Part shown: positions 1 through 6,077 of the stretch, one piece after another
Layout: every line of letters begins with the position of its first letter
How positions within the stretch are numbered: position 1 is the first letter of the stretch
Assembly: GCA_030633645.1 (NCBI GenBank)
Contig: DAOVRY010000008.1
Span: 1 to 9,574 of the forward strand
Direction of reading: 5' to 3'
DNA: 9,574 bases
Source of the DNA: Pseudomonadota bacterium
GTDB lineage: Bacteria; Desulfobacterota; DSM-4660; Desulfatiglandales; B25-G16
Translations under genes and position numbers: made by a program
Notes under the pieces: generated by a model
What the model was told of the DNA's origin: nothing
The model's input: the letters and a program-made list of their open reading frames with translations, nothing else
The model's database searches: none

Positions 1-25
1 CATGTGTCTCTTGATTCCTGGCCAT
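1..25 (-). CDS. 5' end of an unidentified gene, cut by the window edge
   Basis: On the minus strand an ATG at 25-23 opens a frame that stays open to the window edge, reading M-A-R-N-Q-E-T-H. It is preceded by a perfect AAGGAGG Shine-Dalgarno sequence at 40-34 with 8 bases of spacing, the best ribosome site in the window. Only eight codons are visible, so the product cannot be named. The gene lies downstream of the macro-domain and flavodoxin genes on the same strand, 130 bases past the flavodoxin stop, and could be the third gene of that unit or have its own promoter. The call rests entirely on the ribosome site and start codon. Confidence 0.5.
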
Positions 26-33
26 TTTTGAAG

Positions 34-40
34 CCTCCTT
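34..40 (-). promoter_or_regulatory. Strong Shine-Dalgarno sequence
   Basis: The minus strand reads AAGGAGG, fully complementary to the 16S anti-SD core, 8 bases before the ATG at 25. This is the main evidence that a gene starts at the left edge of the window. Confidence 0.6.
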
Positions 41-155
41 AAAGCTCATAAGCAGGGTGTATCTTGACTGGCACGATGTCTTCAAATTTCCCGAAGGTTG
101 CCCTTTTATCGTGAGGTTAAAGATTTGGCAACGTAGCATGGGACTGTGCATGGGG

Positions 156-617
156 TCAATAGATACCAGCCTCACAACCAGCAGCGATAACCTTTCCCAA
201 CTCCTCACAGCGACTTAAAATAGCCTCATCAATATCTCCTCTGGCTATGACTGGCTCATAGATCTTTTTCAACTGGTAGCCTACACAGATCCTTTCAATG
301 CTGGTCAAGGCCCCCAAACCGTCATTTCCGGCAGAGATGAATACGGCGTAGGGTTTTTTGAAGATTTCCTTCCTTTCCCGGGCCTGGGAGTAGGTCCGGT
401 CAAAAAGATCCTTTATGGCACCAGCCATGTAGCCGAAATACTCAGGCGAACCAAATACCAACCCGTCACTATTAAGGAGATCATCAAGGGTGGTTTCCCT
501 TGCCTCTTTCAGGATAGTACTTACGTTCTCTATGGAATTTGCCCCTTTGGCGACGGCATCGGCCATTTTTTTGGTTCTGCCTGTTTGAGAGTGAAAAACG
601 ATCAAGATTGTGACCAC
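156..617 (-). CDS. Flavodoxin-fold FMN protein (NAD(P)H-dependent oxidoreductase/WrbA-like)
   Basis: A 153-residue cytoplasmic protein with the flavodoxin-like fold. The N-terminal strand (residues 3-9, ILIVFHS) leads into an FMN-phosphate loop S-Q-T-G-R-T-K (10-16). A second flavin-contact segment, FGSPEYFGYMAGAIKDLFDR, covers 55-74, and SAGNDGLGA (95-103) matches the third flavin loop of this superfamily. It probably binds FMN and transfers electrons or reduces small substrates, but the partner cannot be read from sequence. The start is a GTG at 617 with a poorly spaced GAAGGG upstream. It is preferred because the first beta strand begins immediately after it. The gene lies 60 bases downstream of the macro-domain gene on the same strand, so the two may be co-transcribed. 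Fold assignment is firm; the exact activity is unknown. Confidence 0.85.
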   Translation of the reverse strand: MVTILIVFHSQTGRTKKMADAVAKGANSIENVSTILKEARETTLDDLLNSDGLVFGSPEYFGYMAGAIKDLFDRTYSQARERKEIFKKPYAVFISAGNDGLGALTSIERICVGYQLKKIYEPVIARGDIDEAILSRCEELGKVIAAGCEAGIY

Positions 618-677
618 AAAAAGAATTCCCTTCAGGTATTTTGATAAGGTAACGCCACTTTTAGCTGAGTGGGTCTT

Positions 678-1208
678 TTATTCAAATACCTCTTTAGATA
701 CCTCCTGGTATTTTTCATAAACCTCACTTCCAAAACAGACAAAGAAGACCTTGTTAATTGACTCGTCGGTTTGAAGAAAGGATTTTGTTTCTGTCAATGC
801 AATATTTACTGCCCTTTCGAGTGGAAAACGGTAGGCACCGGTGCTTATGGATGGAAAGGCAAGGGTCGCTGCACCGATCTCTGCTGCTGCCTTAAAGCTA
901 TTTTTGTAGCAGCTCGCCAGCAGCCGATCCTCATCCCTGTTCCCGCCAGACCAGATTGGACCTACAGTGTGAATAACCCATTTGGCAGGCAATCGATACC
1001 CTTTTGAAAAGCGGGCCTCGCCCGTTGGGCAACCACCTATGGTTCTCGTTTCAGCAAGAAGCTCTGAACCAGCAGCCCTGTGTATGGCACCATCAACGCC
1101 ACCGCCACCTAAAAGTGAGGTGTTAGCAGCGTTGACAATGGCATCAACCTCCATCTTGGTAATATCTGCCTCGAGGATTTCTATTCTATCCTTTAACGCT
1201 TTATCCAT
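678..1208 (-). CDS. Macro-domain protein, YmdB-like O-acetyl-ADP-ribose deacetylase/ADP-ribosyl hydrolase
   Basis: A 176-residue single macro domain, the usual length for the bacterial YmdB-type family. These cytoplasmic enzymes remove acetyl from O-acetyl-ADP-ribose or ADP-ribose from modified proteins. Visible motifs are ADIT (14-17, with D15 the expected adenine-contacting Asp), VNAANTSLLGGGGVDGAIH (25-43), PTGEA (61-65), VIHTVGP (78-84) and FPSISTGAYRFP (118-129). N29 and D39 align with N25 and D35 of E. coli YmdB, the residues tied to catalysis, so it should be active. The ATG at 1208 has a good GGGAGG ribosome site 6 bases upstream. A flavodoxin-fold gene follows 60 bases downstream on the same strand. 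A 21-base block about 60 bases upstream is shared with the DUF3842 gene. Confidence 0.93.
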   Translation of the reverse strand: MDKALKDRIEILEADITKMEVDAIVNAANTSLLGGGGVDGAIHRAAGSELLAETRTIGGCPTGEARFSKGYRLPAKWVIHTVGPIWSGGNRDEDRLLASCYKNSFKAAAEIGAATLAFPSISTGAYRFPLERAVNIALTETKSFLQTDESINKVFFVCFGSEVYEKYQEVSKEVFE

Positions 1209-1266
1209 GTATCCCTCCCAGTTCTTTTACATTTTTTGGTTGGAAATATTTTGTTATCGTCCAAAG

Positions 1267-1287
1267 GTATTGGCATGAATAATACTG
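1267..1287 (-). promoter_or_regulatory. Shared 21-base upstream element, copy 1 (before the macro-domain gene)
   Basis: On the plus strand this reads GTATTGGCATGAA, two variable bases, then ATACTG. It contains the short inverted repeat GTATT/AATAC. It lies 59-79 bases upstream of the macro-domain ATG and matches 19 of 21 bases of the copy at 6724-6744, which sits at a similar distance before another minus-strand gene. It may be an operator or promoter element, or a fragment of a dispersed repeat. Confidence 0.4.
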
Positions 1288-1297
1288 AATGATACGT

Positions 1298-1340
1298 AAC
1301 TACTCAGGTATCTTGCCACAAAGGCACCAAGACACCAAGA
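1298..1340 (+). repeat. Dispersed intergenic repeat, left copy (inverted partner at 1942-1977)
   Basis: AACTACTCAG (1298-1307), a 7-base gap, then a 26-base block at 1315-1340 beginning GCCACAAAGGCACC and continuing with AAGACACC periodicity. The reverse complement recurs at 1942-1977 with 22 of 26 bases of the block conserved plus the AACTAYTCAG part. From memory, blocks of the type CACAAAGGCACNAAGACAC are common intergenic repeats in environmental genomes; this needs a search. Confidence 0.6.
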
Positions 1341-1367
1341 TTATAGAATTATTCGTAGGTGTTCATA

Positions 1368-1451
1368 GGTTCAGGGTTCACCGTTCAGGGTTACATTTCT
1401 TTCGTTAAGCTTGCTCGTAGGACTTTTCAGATTTTTGTTGAACTCTGAACC
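1368..1451. repeat. GTTCAGGGTT repeat cluster with inverted copy
   Basis: GTTCAGGGTT occurs twice in tandem (1369-1378 and 1383-1392). GAACTCTGAACC at 1440-1451 is an 11-of-12 inverted match to 1368-1379, so the transcript could fold with a loop of about 60 bases. It is noncoding and looks like another dispersed intergenic repeat. Confidence 0.5.
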
Positions 1452-1521
1452 TCTGAGCCCGTAAACGGTTACAGGCTTTTTAATGCGCCTTAGGCTCATT
1501 AATGAGAAAACTCCGTTCATT

Positions 1522-1560
1522 GCTGTCCAAAATAAATCAGAATCCGCTTTTTTGGACAGC
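1522..1560. repeat. GCTGTCCAAAA inverted repeat
   Basis: GCTGTCCAAAA at 1522-1532 and its exact reverse complement TTTTGGACAGC at 1550-1560, an 11-base perfect stem with a 17-base spacer. A third, direct copy (GCTGTCCAAA) lies at 1625-1634. It may be a terminal repeat or protein-binding palindrome; no transposase is present. Confidence 0.55.
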
Positions 1561-1774
1561 TAAGTACCTAATTTTACACGATCGCTTCTGCCTGCGGTAA
1601 TTCAGGTTGTCTTTGAGCGAAGATGCTGTCCAAAGAAAAAACCGTTTTTGAACAAGAGTGAACTCCGTTATTTAATTTATTGCCTATTGACTTAGCTCAC
1701 CTAACTCTGCAGGTATTGGATATTACATGATTTTCGGTAATGCTTTTGTTAATGGCTAAATATCTAATTTTACA
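1559..1774. repeat. 20-base direct repeat pair
   Basis: GCTAARTAYCTAATTTTACA occurs at 1559-1578 and again at 1755-1774 with two differences, about 196 bases apart. The intervening DNA is AT-rich and noncoding. Confidence 0.45.
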
Positions 1775-1920
1775 ACATAAATCTTATTAATTCGTGAGGT
1801 TTATTATGATTTCGGGGATAATCCCTTGGGATTATTAAGGTTTTTATATAGCATCATGATTCTATATAATCCATTGAAATCATTAAGCTTTTCATTTTTG
1901 GGTGAACAGAGTCAATAGGC
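1682..1920. repeat. Inner inverted repeat pair GCCTATTGACT
   Basis: GCCTATTGACT (1682-1692) and its exact reverse complement at 1910-1920. The similarity runs outward into AT-rich flanks (TAATTTATT on the left, ATTAATTTAT on the right). The pair sits inside the outer inverted repeat at 1298-1340/1942-1977. Confidence 0.45.
1818..1869. repeat. Adjacent AT-rich palindromes
   Basis: ATAATCCC-TT-GGGATTAT at 1818-1835 is followed by TTTTT. Next, TTATATAG (1844-1851) and CTATATAA (1862-1869) form an 8-base perfect stem with a 10-base loop. The first could act as a terminator, but no plus-strand gene ends nearby, so it is listed only as a repeat. Confidence 0.4.
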
Positions 1921-1941
1921 CATTAATTTATATTCATCCTC

Positions 1942-1977
1942 TCTTTGGGTCTTTGTGCCTTGGTGGCTGAATAGTTC
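1942..1977 (-). repeat. Dispersed intergenic repeat, right copy (inverted)
   Basis: The 26-base block at 1942-1967 followed by CTGAATAGTT (1968-1977) is the inverted partner of 1298-1340. It lacks the 7-base gap found between the two parts of the left copy. Confidence 0.55.
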
Positions 1978-2000
1978 AATAATACTAATATTTTAAAGCA

Positions 2001-2132
2001 ATGGTGAAGTCAAGAACAAGAGCGCGGAGCTTTTATTTTGGAGTTTCCTGGATTTTTCTCGGAATCCTTTATTTCTGGGCGAAGATTGGCTGGGAACAGT
2101 GGGGCACCCGCAATCAGGGCCCTTATTATTAA
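2001..2132 (+). CDS. Possible 43-residue single-helix membrane protein
   Basis: ATG at 2001 to TAA at 2130-2132 encodes 43 residues. The first ten carry four basic residues and no acidic ones (MVKSRTRARS). A hydrophobic aromatic helix follows (about 11-27, FYFGVSWIFLGILYFWA), then a short polar, Trp- and Gln-rich tail ending PYY. This is the layout of a one-pass small membrane protein with the N terminus inside by the positive-inside rule. An in-frame TAA at 1986-1988 rules out a longer form. Its GC content is higher than that of the AT-rich repeat DNA to its left, which favours a real gene. Against it, there is no good ribosome site (TTTTAAAGCA precedes the ATG) and I recognise no family. 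It lies 76 bases before dusB on the same strand. Confidence 0.45.
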   Translation: MVKSRTRARSFYFGVSWIFLGILYFWAKIGWEQWGTRNQGPYY

Positions 2133-2208
2133 GACAAATGAATACTCTTAAGGAAACCCGAGCTTTTATTAGATTGTAATAGGACTGAGATTTGTTTAAA
2201 ATGGCCCC

Positions 2209-3189
2209 ATGGTGAGCTTGGGCACATTACAATTGAAGAACTGGCTGGTGATGGCACCAATGTCAGGGAAAACGAATCTCCCCTTTCGCCTGATCGTTAA
2301 GAAAATGGGGGCTGGCCTCGTTGTTACTGAAATGATCAGTGCAGAAGGTCTTTGCAGGGGGCATGCAAGAACTCATGCCTATTTTGTGAGTCATCCCGCC
2401 GAGAGGCCTGTGGCCGCGCAGTTATTTGGATCTGAACCTGAGGCTATGGCCCTATCGGCCGGCATAGCGGCTGAAAAAGGGATGGATCTTGTTGATATCA
2501 ATATGGGATGTCCGGTGAGAAAGGTGGTTAAGACAGGATCTGGGGTGGCCCTGATGCGGGATCCGAGAAAGGCAGGCAAGATTATTTCTGCGGTGCGACG
2601 CGGCACGCCTCTTCCCGTGACCGTAAAGATCAGGGCTGGTTGGTCACCTGCTGAGGCGAATGCACAGGAGATTGCCCAGATAGCCGAAGATAGCGGGGCT
2701 GATGGCATCTCGATTCATCCACGCTTTGCTAGTCAGGCATTCTCCGGGAAAGCTGACTGGTCAGTCATTGCAGGCGCAAAGAAGGCCCTCGAAATCCCTG
2801 TTATCGGTTGCGGTGATATAACGGAGCCTTCTTTGGCTTTGAAGATGCGCTCTGTCACAAACTGCGATGGGGTTATGATTGGCAGGGCAGCATTAACAAA
2901 TCCGTGGATTTTCAAGCAAATTCTCGATATGGAAGAAACGGGGCGTTTTACCGCTCCAGGGCTGGATGAACGGTATCGTTTAGTGATTGAGCATTACTCT
3001 CTTCTCGTAGAATACCTTGGAGAGAAAAGGGCAGCACATCTGATGAGGGGCCATTTGCTTTTGTATACAAAAGGGCTTCCCCATAGGAGATTTCTTAGGG
3101 GGGTTATTTCAGAAATAGATGGGAGAGAGAAATTAATCTCTGTGGTGGACCGGTATTTTGGATCCATAAGAGAGGGAGATGGCTCGTGA
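2209..3189 (+). CDS. dusB: tRNA-dihydrouridine synthase, DusB type
   Basis: A 326-residue cytoplasmic FMN enzyme that reduces uridine to dihydrouridine in tRNA loops using NADPH. The TIM-barrel starts with LVMAPMSGKTNLPFR (13-27). QLFG is at 71-74, and DINMGCPVRKVVKTGSG (96-112) contains C101, the expected proton-donating cysteine. VKIRAGW (139-145) and SIHPR (168-172) line the uracil pocket, and IGCGDI (199-204) with DGVMIGRAALTNPW (220-233) forms the FMN-phosphate site. C201 replaces the Asn usual in the GNGDI motif. The C-terminal helical RNA-binding part (about 255-320) is present, and length is normal. The ATG at 2209 fits the family N terminus although the ribosome site is weak. An earlier ATG at 2201 opens a five-codon frame (stop included) that overlaps the start. 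The stop overlaps the next gene by GTGA. Confidence 0.95.
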   Translation: MVSLGTLQLKNWLVMAPMSGKTNLPFRLIVKKMGAGLVVTEMISAEGLCRGHARTHAYFVSHPAERPVAAQLFGSEPEAMALSAGIAAEKGMDLVDINMGCPVRKVVKTGSGVALMRDPRKAGKIISAVRRGTPLPVTVKIRAGWSPAEANAQEIAQIAEDSGADGISIHPRFASQAFSGKADWSVIAGAKKALEIPVIGCGDITEPSLALKMRSVTNCDGVMIGRAALTNPWIFKQILDMEETGRFTAPGLDERYRLVIEHYSLLVEYLGEKRAAHLMRGHLLLYTKGLPHRRFLRGVISEIDGREKLISVVDRYFGSIREGDGS

Positions 3190-4913
3190 AGGTGAGGCTC
3201 GCCAAGACAGCTGGATTTTGCATGGGTGTCAGAAGGGCAATGGAGATCACCCTGTCAGAAGCCAACAAAGGTGATGGAAAGCTATTCACGTATGGACCGC
3301 TCATCCACAATCGGCAGGTGCTCGATCTCCTCCGATCCAAAGGAGTTGATGTCAAAGAGGATATTGAAGCGCATGACAAAGGAAGGATAGTTATCAGGGC
3401 CCATGGTATTACACCCACTGAGCGAAAGGCAATACAGAGTTCTGATTTCAAGATAATTGACGCCACATGCCCCCGGGTAGCAAAGGTGCAGGGAATAATA
3501 AAACAATACAATACCAAAGGCTACACCCCGGTTATTTTCGGGGATGCCCATCACCCAGAGGTCATTGGTTTGATGGGATATAGCCAAGGTCAGGGTATCG
3601 TTATCAGCTCCGCTGAAGACGTGACAACACTTCCTGAAGAAAAGAGATTTGTCGTTGTATCCCAAACAACACAGGATGTAGATACCTATAAGGAGGTATG
3701 TAGTGCCGTCAAAGCACGTTTTCCAGAGGCTGTCATATTTGATACGATTTGCGATGAAACATACACGAGGCAGAAAGAAGTCAGATCACTGGCCGCTCAG
3801 GTTGACAGCATGGTGATAGTCGGGGGATACAAAAGTGGCAATACGATGCGCCTCTATCAAATAGCACGGTCAACAGGCAAACCTGCTTTTCATATCGAGA
3901 CGGAGGGGGAGCTCAAAGACTCGTGGTTTTCCTCAGCAGGAACTGTTGGGGTTACAGCAGGTGCGTCAACACCTAACTGGATGATAAAGAAGGTGATCGA
4001 GCGACTAAGAACCATGGGCAAGAGGAAACAGTCCTTTGCCAGTTTATTGACAAAGGGATACCAATTTTTGGTTAAGACAAGTATCCCTGATGCAGTAGGG
4101 GCCTTTTCCCTCACCTATGCTGGACTTATTCTATATAGGGGAAGTTCCCCTCTCATCTATCCCATACTGACCATGTTGTATGTTTACGGCATGCACGTTC
4201 TCAATCGGTTCCTTGATAAAGAGGCAAGCAGATACAACGATCCCGGGGTCGCCCTTTTCTACGCACAGCACAAAGTGTTTCTCATTGGTACGGCTCTATC
4301 GGGATTAGGTGGGGGGATCATTATTTCACTCTATTTGGGCCTGCCCCAGTTTTTGCTCTTTCTTGCTTTAACTATCCTTGGCTTAGTTTACAGTGTTCCA
4401 ATAATACCGTGGAGATTGGGATATCTTGGGCGGTATGCAAAGATAAAGGACCTTCCTGGATCAAAAACCATGGCAGAGGCATTGGCTTGGGGTACCATTA
4501 GCTCGCTGCTTCCTGTTATTGGATGGCCCAATCCTGTTTGGCCTGGTGTTTTGGCTTCCTTTTTGTTTGTCTCCTCCATGTGTTACGTTCGGTGTGGGCT
4601 CTTGGATATCCTCAATATCCAAGGAGATTTGATAGTGGGCAGGGAAACCCTTCCCATTGCTTTGGGAGAGGAAAGGGCACTCAAGCTTTTGTTATCATCG
4701 AACGCTTTTTTTGGTTTAATCCTTCTCGTATCAGCAGTTCTTAAAATAGTTTCAAACCTGGGTTATCCACTCCTTATCTGCTTTCTGAATTCATTTTTTT
4801 ATCTCACCGCATACCAAAAGGATTGGGTGAGGGGTGGATCTCACTTGCAAGCTCTTGCCGAAGCCAATCTTCTCTTGGCAGGGCTACTTGCCCTCGCCTG
4901 GAATATACTATAG
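3186..4913 (+). CDS. ispH: Fusion protein: IspH (HMBPP reductase) with C-terminal UbiA-like membrane prenyltransferase domain
   Basis: A 575-residue two-domain protein. Residues 1 to about 277 are IspH, the [4Fe-4S] enzyme that turns HMBPP into IPP and DMAPP. Cluster cysteines are C12 (GFCMGV), C95 (DATCP) and C189 (DTICDE). Substrate-site residues H41, H73, H123, E125 (HHPEV), T161-T162 (SQTT), S217/N219 (KSGN) and S261 (AGAST) are all present, so it should be active. Residues about 290-575 form a multi-helix membrane domain of the UbiA superfamily. N340 and D344 mark a first Asp motif (NRFLDKEASRYND), SVPIIPW is at 403-409, and a clear second motif DILNIQGDLIVGRETLP covers 474-490. The first motif lacks the usual second and third Asp (R341, S348). 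The GTG start overlaps the dusB stop by four bases and has GGAG upstream. The acceptor or lipid made by the UbiA part cannot be read from sequence. Confidence 0.93.
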   Translation: MKVRLAKTAGFCMGVRRAMEITLSEANKGDGKLFTYGPLIHNRQVLDLLRSKGVDVKEDIEAHDKGRIVIRAHGITPTERKAIQSSDFKIIDATCPRVAKVQGIIKQYNTKGYTPVIFGDAHHPEVIGLMGYSQGQGIVISSAEDVTTLPEEKRFVVVSQTTQDVDTYKEVCSAVKARFPEAVIFDTICDETYTRQKEVRSLAAQVDSMVIVGGYKSGNTMRLYQIARSTGKPAFHIETEGELKDSWFSSAGTVGVTAGASTPNWMIKKVIERLRTMGKRKQSFASLLTKGYQFLVKTSIPDAVGAFSLTYAGLILYRGSSPLIYPILTMLYVYGMHVLNRFLDKEASRYNDPGVALFYAQHKVFLIGTALSGLGGGIIISLYLGLPQFLLFLALTILGLVYSVPIIPWRLGYLGRYAKIKDLPGSKTMAEALAWGTISSLLPVIGWPNPVWPGVLASFLFVSSMCYVRCGLLDILNIQGDLIVGRETLPIALGEERALKLLLSSNAFFGLILLVSAVLKIVSNLGYPLLICFLNSFFYLTAYQKDWVRGGSHLQALAEANLLLAGLLALAWNIL

Positions 4914-5042
4914 TGAAGCTCTGCCTCAAACCGTCGAGACACTGTGTCAGTAAGAAAATACGAAATACTGAGTAACGTTTCTGGGTTACGGCTACGATGC
5001 CCGTTTCGTTTTTCGGTAACGTCATTCGTCTTTTTGTTTCTA

Positions 5043-5088
5043 CGTTACCTTAACCGTTATCGATACGGGCTTCGTTACCCTAACCGTT
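5043..5088. repeat. 16-base direct repeat CGTTACCYTAACCGTT, two copies
   Basis: Copies lie at 5043-5058 and 5073-5088 with one difference (T versus C at the eighth base), a 30-base period. GGTAACG at about 5015-5021 and GGGTTACGG at 4983-4991 are related fragments, some inverted. It is noncoding. Confidence 0.5.
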
Positions 5089-5120
5089 GCCCAAATAAAC
5101 TAGCAAAAAACTTGGCATAA

Positions 5121-5142
5121 ATCCGCCCGAAGTCTGGCGGAT
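5121..5142 (+). terminator. Hairpin, possible terminator of the dusB-ispH unit
   Basis: ATCCGCC (5121-5127) and GGCGGAT (5136-5142) form a perfect 7-base stem with an 8-base loop, followed by AAATTTTAAG. The T-run is short and offset, so termination is uncertain. It is also about 210 bases past the stop codon. It could instead be a dispersed TCCGCC/GGCGGA repeat. Confidence 0.35.
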
Positions 5143-5179
5143 AAATTTTAAGATCTTGGCTTATGTAGACATCTAGAAC

Positions 5180-6034
5180 ATGCCCGAGGTTAGCGTCATA
5201 ATCCCAACATATAACCGGTCTCAAAAAGTGGCAAGGGCAATCCAATCTGTTCTTGACCAGAGCTTTAGAGATTTGGAGATCATCGTAGTTGATGATGGCT
5301 CAACGGATGATACGTATAAGTGCCTGGATAGATTTGGATCCTCGATCAAGTATATTCGGCAGTTGGTTAACAGGGGAGTATCAGCTGCCCGGAACCGAGG
5401 CATAAAGGGCTCCTTTGCGCCGTGGATTGCCTTTCTGGACTCTGATGATTATTGGCTCAAGGACAAATTGCAGGTTCAAATGGAGCTTGTTCATCGAAAT
5501 CCGGGGACCATGGCCTGTCAGACTGATGAAATATGGATAAGAAGGGGCAGGCGAGTAAACCCGAAGAGAAGACATAGAAAACCATCAGGGGATATATTTA
5601 AGCAGTCTCTCAAGCTTTGTCTGGTGAGCCCGTCAAGCGTCATCATAAGGAGGGCTGTCTTTGATGAGGTCGGTCTTTTTGACGAAACGCTACAGGCTGG
5701 TGAAGACTATGATCTATGGTTAAGGATATCGTGCAGGTATCCTGTTTACCTCATTGACCGGGAGCTGATTGTCAAGGAAGGAGGACACACAGATCAGCTC
5801 TCCCAGCGATTTGCTGGAATGGACCGCTTCAGGATCAGGGCCATTGTTAATCTAGTCAATAGTGGAGTACTTTCTTCAGATCAAACAGAAGCAGCCTTGG
5901 AGGAGCTGTCGGTCAAATGTAAGATATTTGGCAATGGATGCATTAAGAGAGGAAGGTGGGAGGAGGGGTACTTTTACCTCTCACTGCCTGAGAGGATTAA
6001 AGAAAAGGAAAACATTTCATGGAAACATGTCTGA
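5180..6034 (+). CDS. Glycosyltransferase family 2 (GT-A fold)
   Basis: A 284-residue protein with a full GT2 catalytic domain. VSVIIPTYNRSQKVARAI (4-21) is the nucleotide-binding first strand, VVDDGSTDDT (36-45) holds the base-contact Asp, and GVSAARNRG (66-74) is the usual helix. FLDSDD (85-90) gives the metal-binding DxD, and GEDYDLW (174-180) supplies the catalytic-base region. The C-terminal part, with GGHTDQLSQRF (201-211) and MDRFRI (214-219), is probably acceptor-binding. There is no signal peptide or membrane helix, so it is cytoplasmic or peripheral and uses a nucleotide-sugar donor to build a glycan or glycolipid. Donor and acceptor cannot be deduced. The ATG at 5180 is required by the first strand; its ribosome site is weak. 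It is the last plus-strand gene before the minus-strand cooT/DUF3842 pair and lies alone between repeat-bearing gaps. Confidence 0.92.
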   Translation: MPEVSVIIPTYNRSQKVARAIQSVLDQSFRDLEIIVVDDGSTDDTYKCLDRFGSSIKYIRQLVNRGVSAARNRGIKGSFAPWIAFLDSDDYWLKDKLQVQMELVHRNPGTMACQTDEIWIRRGRRVNPKRRHRKPSGDIFKQSLKLCLVSPSSVIIRRAVFDEVGLFDETLQAGEDYDLWLRISCRYPVYLIDRELIVKEGGHTDQLSQRFAGMDRFRIRAIVNLVNSGVLSSDQTEAALEELSVKCKIFGNGCIKRGRWEEGYFYLSLPERIKEKENISWKHV

Positions 6035-6077
6035 TGCTTGAGCGAGATTTCCCCTGCCGAAAAGATCTTATCAGAGG

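Larger units (their letters stand above)
1209..2000. other. Repeat-rich, AT-rich intergenic region without a recognisable gene
   Basis: About 790 bases between the macro-domain start and the small ORF at 2001. No long frame or recognisable protein fragment is visible. The region holds nested inverted repeats (1298-1340 with 1942-1977; 1682-1692 with 1910-1920), the inverted pair 1368-1379/1440-1451, three copies of GCTGTCCAAA in mixed orientation between 1522 and 1634, a 20-base direct repeat (1559-1578/1755-1774) and several AT-rich hairpins (1481-1501, 1818-1835, 1844-1869). The left end should hold the promoter of the minus-strand macro gene and the right end that of the plus-strand genes. 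I could not pick a convincing -35/-10 pair. Confidence 0.6.
4914..5179. other. Intergenic gap with short repeats, no gene seen
   Basis: 266 bases separating the IspH fusion from the glycosyltransferase. It contains the small palindrome GACACTGTGTC (4938-4948), an imperfect inverted repeat (4983-5004 with 5065-5080), the direct repeat CGTTACCYTAACCGTT (5043-5058 and 5073-5088) and a GC-rich hairpin at 5121-5142. It has stop codons in all frames and no convincing promoter. Confidence 0.55.

Noticed and set aside
982..1278. 98-residue plus-strand open frame
   Set aside because: It is antisense to the well-supported macro-domain gene and its product has no recognisable features.
1267..1290. TTGGCATG resembling a sigma54 -24 box (also at 6727 and 6941)
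   Set aside because: The required GC of the -12 element is not at the right spacing; in the 6727 copy the next GC lies 15 rather than 12 bases after the GG, and the other copies have none.
1481..1501. Hairpin TAATG-GCCT/AGGC-CATTA as a terminator
   Set aside because: There is no T-run on the appropriate strand and no gene ends nearby; it is best regarded as part of the repeat region.
3104..3665. Long minus-strand open frames opposite ispH
   Set aside because: They are shadows of the clearly coding ispH frame, with cysteine-rich, low-quality translations.
4764..4772. TTATCCACT, one base from a DnaA box
   Set aside because: A single copy inside the UbiA coding part with no cluster of further boxes; TTATCAACG at 9481 is a poor match. 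No origin is claimed.
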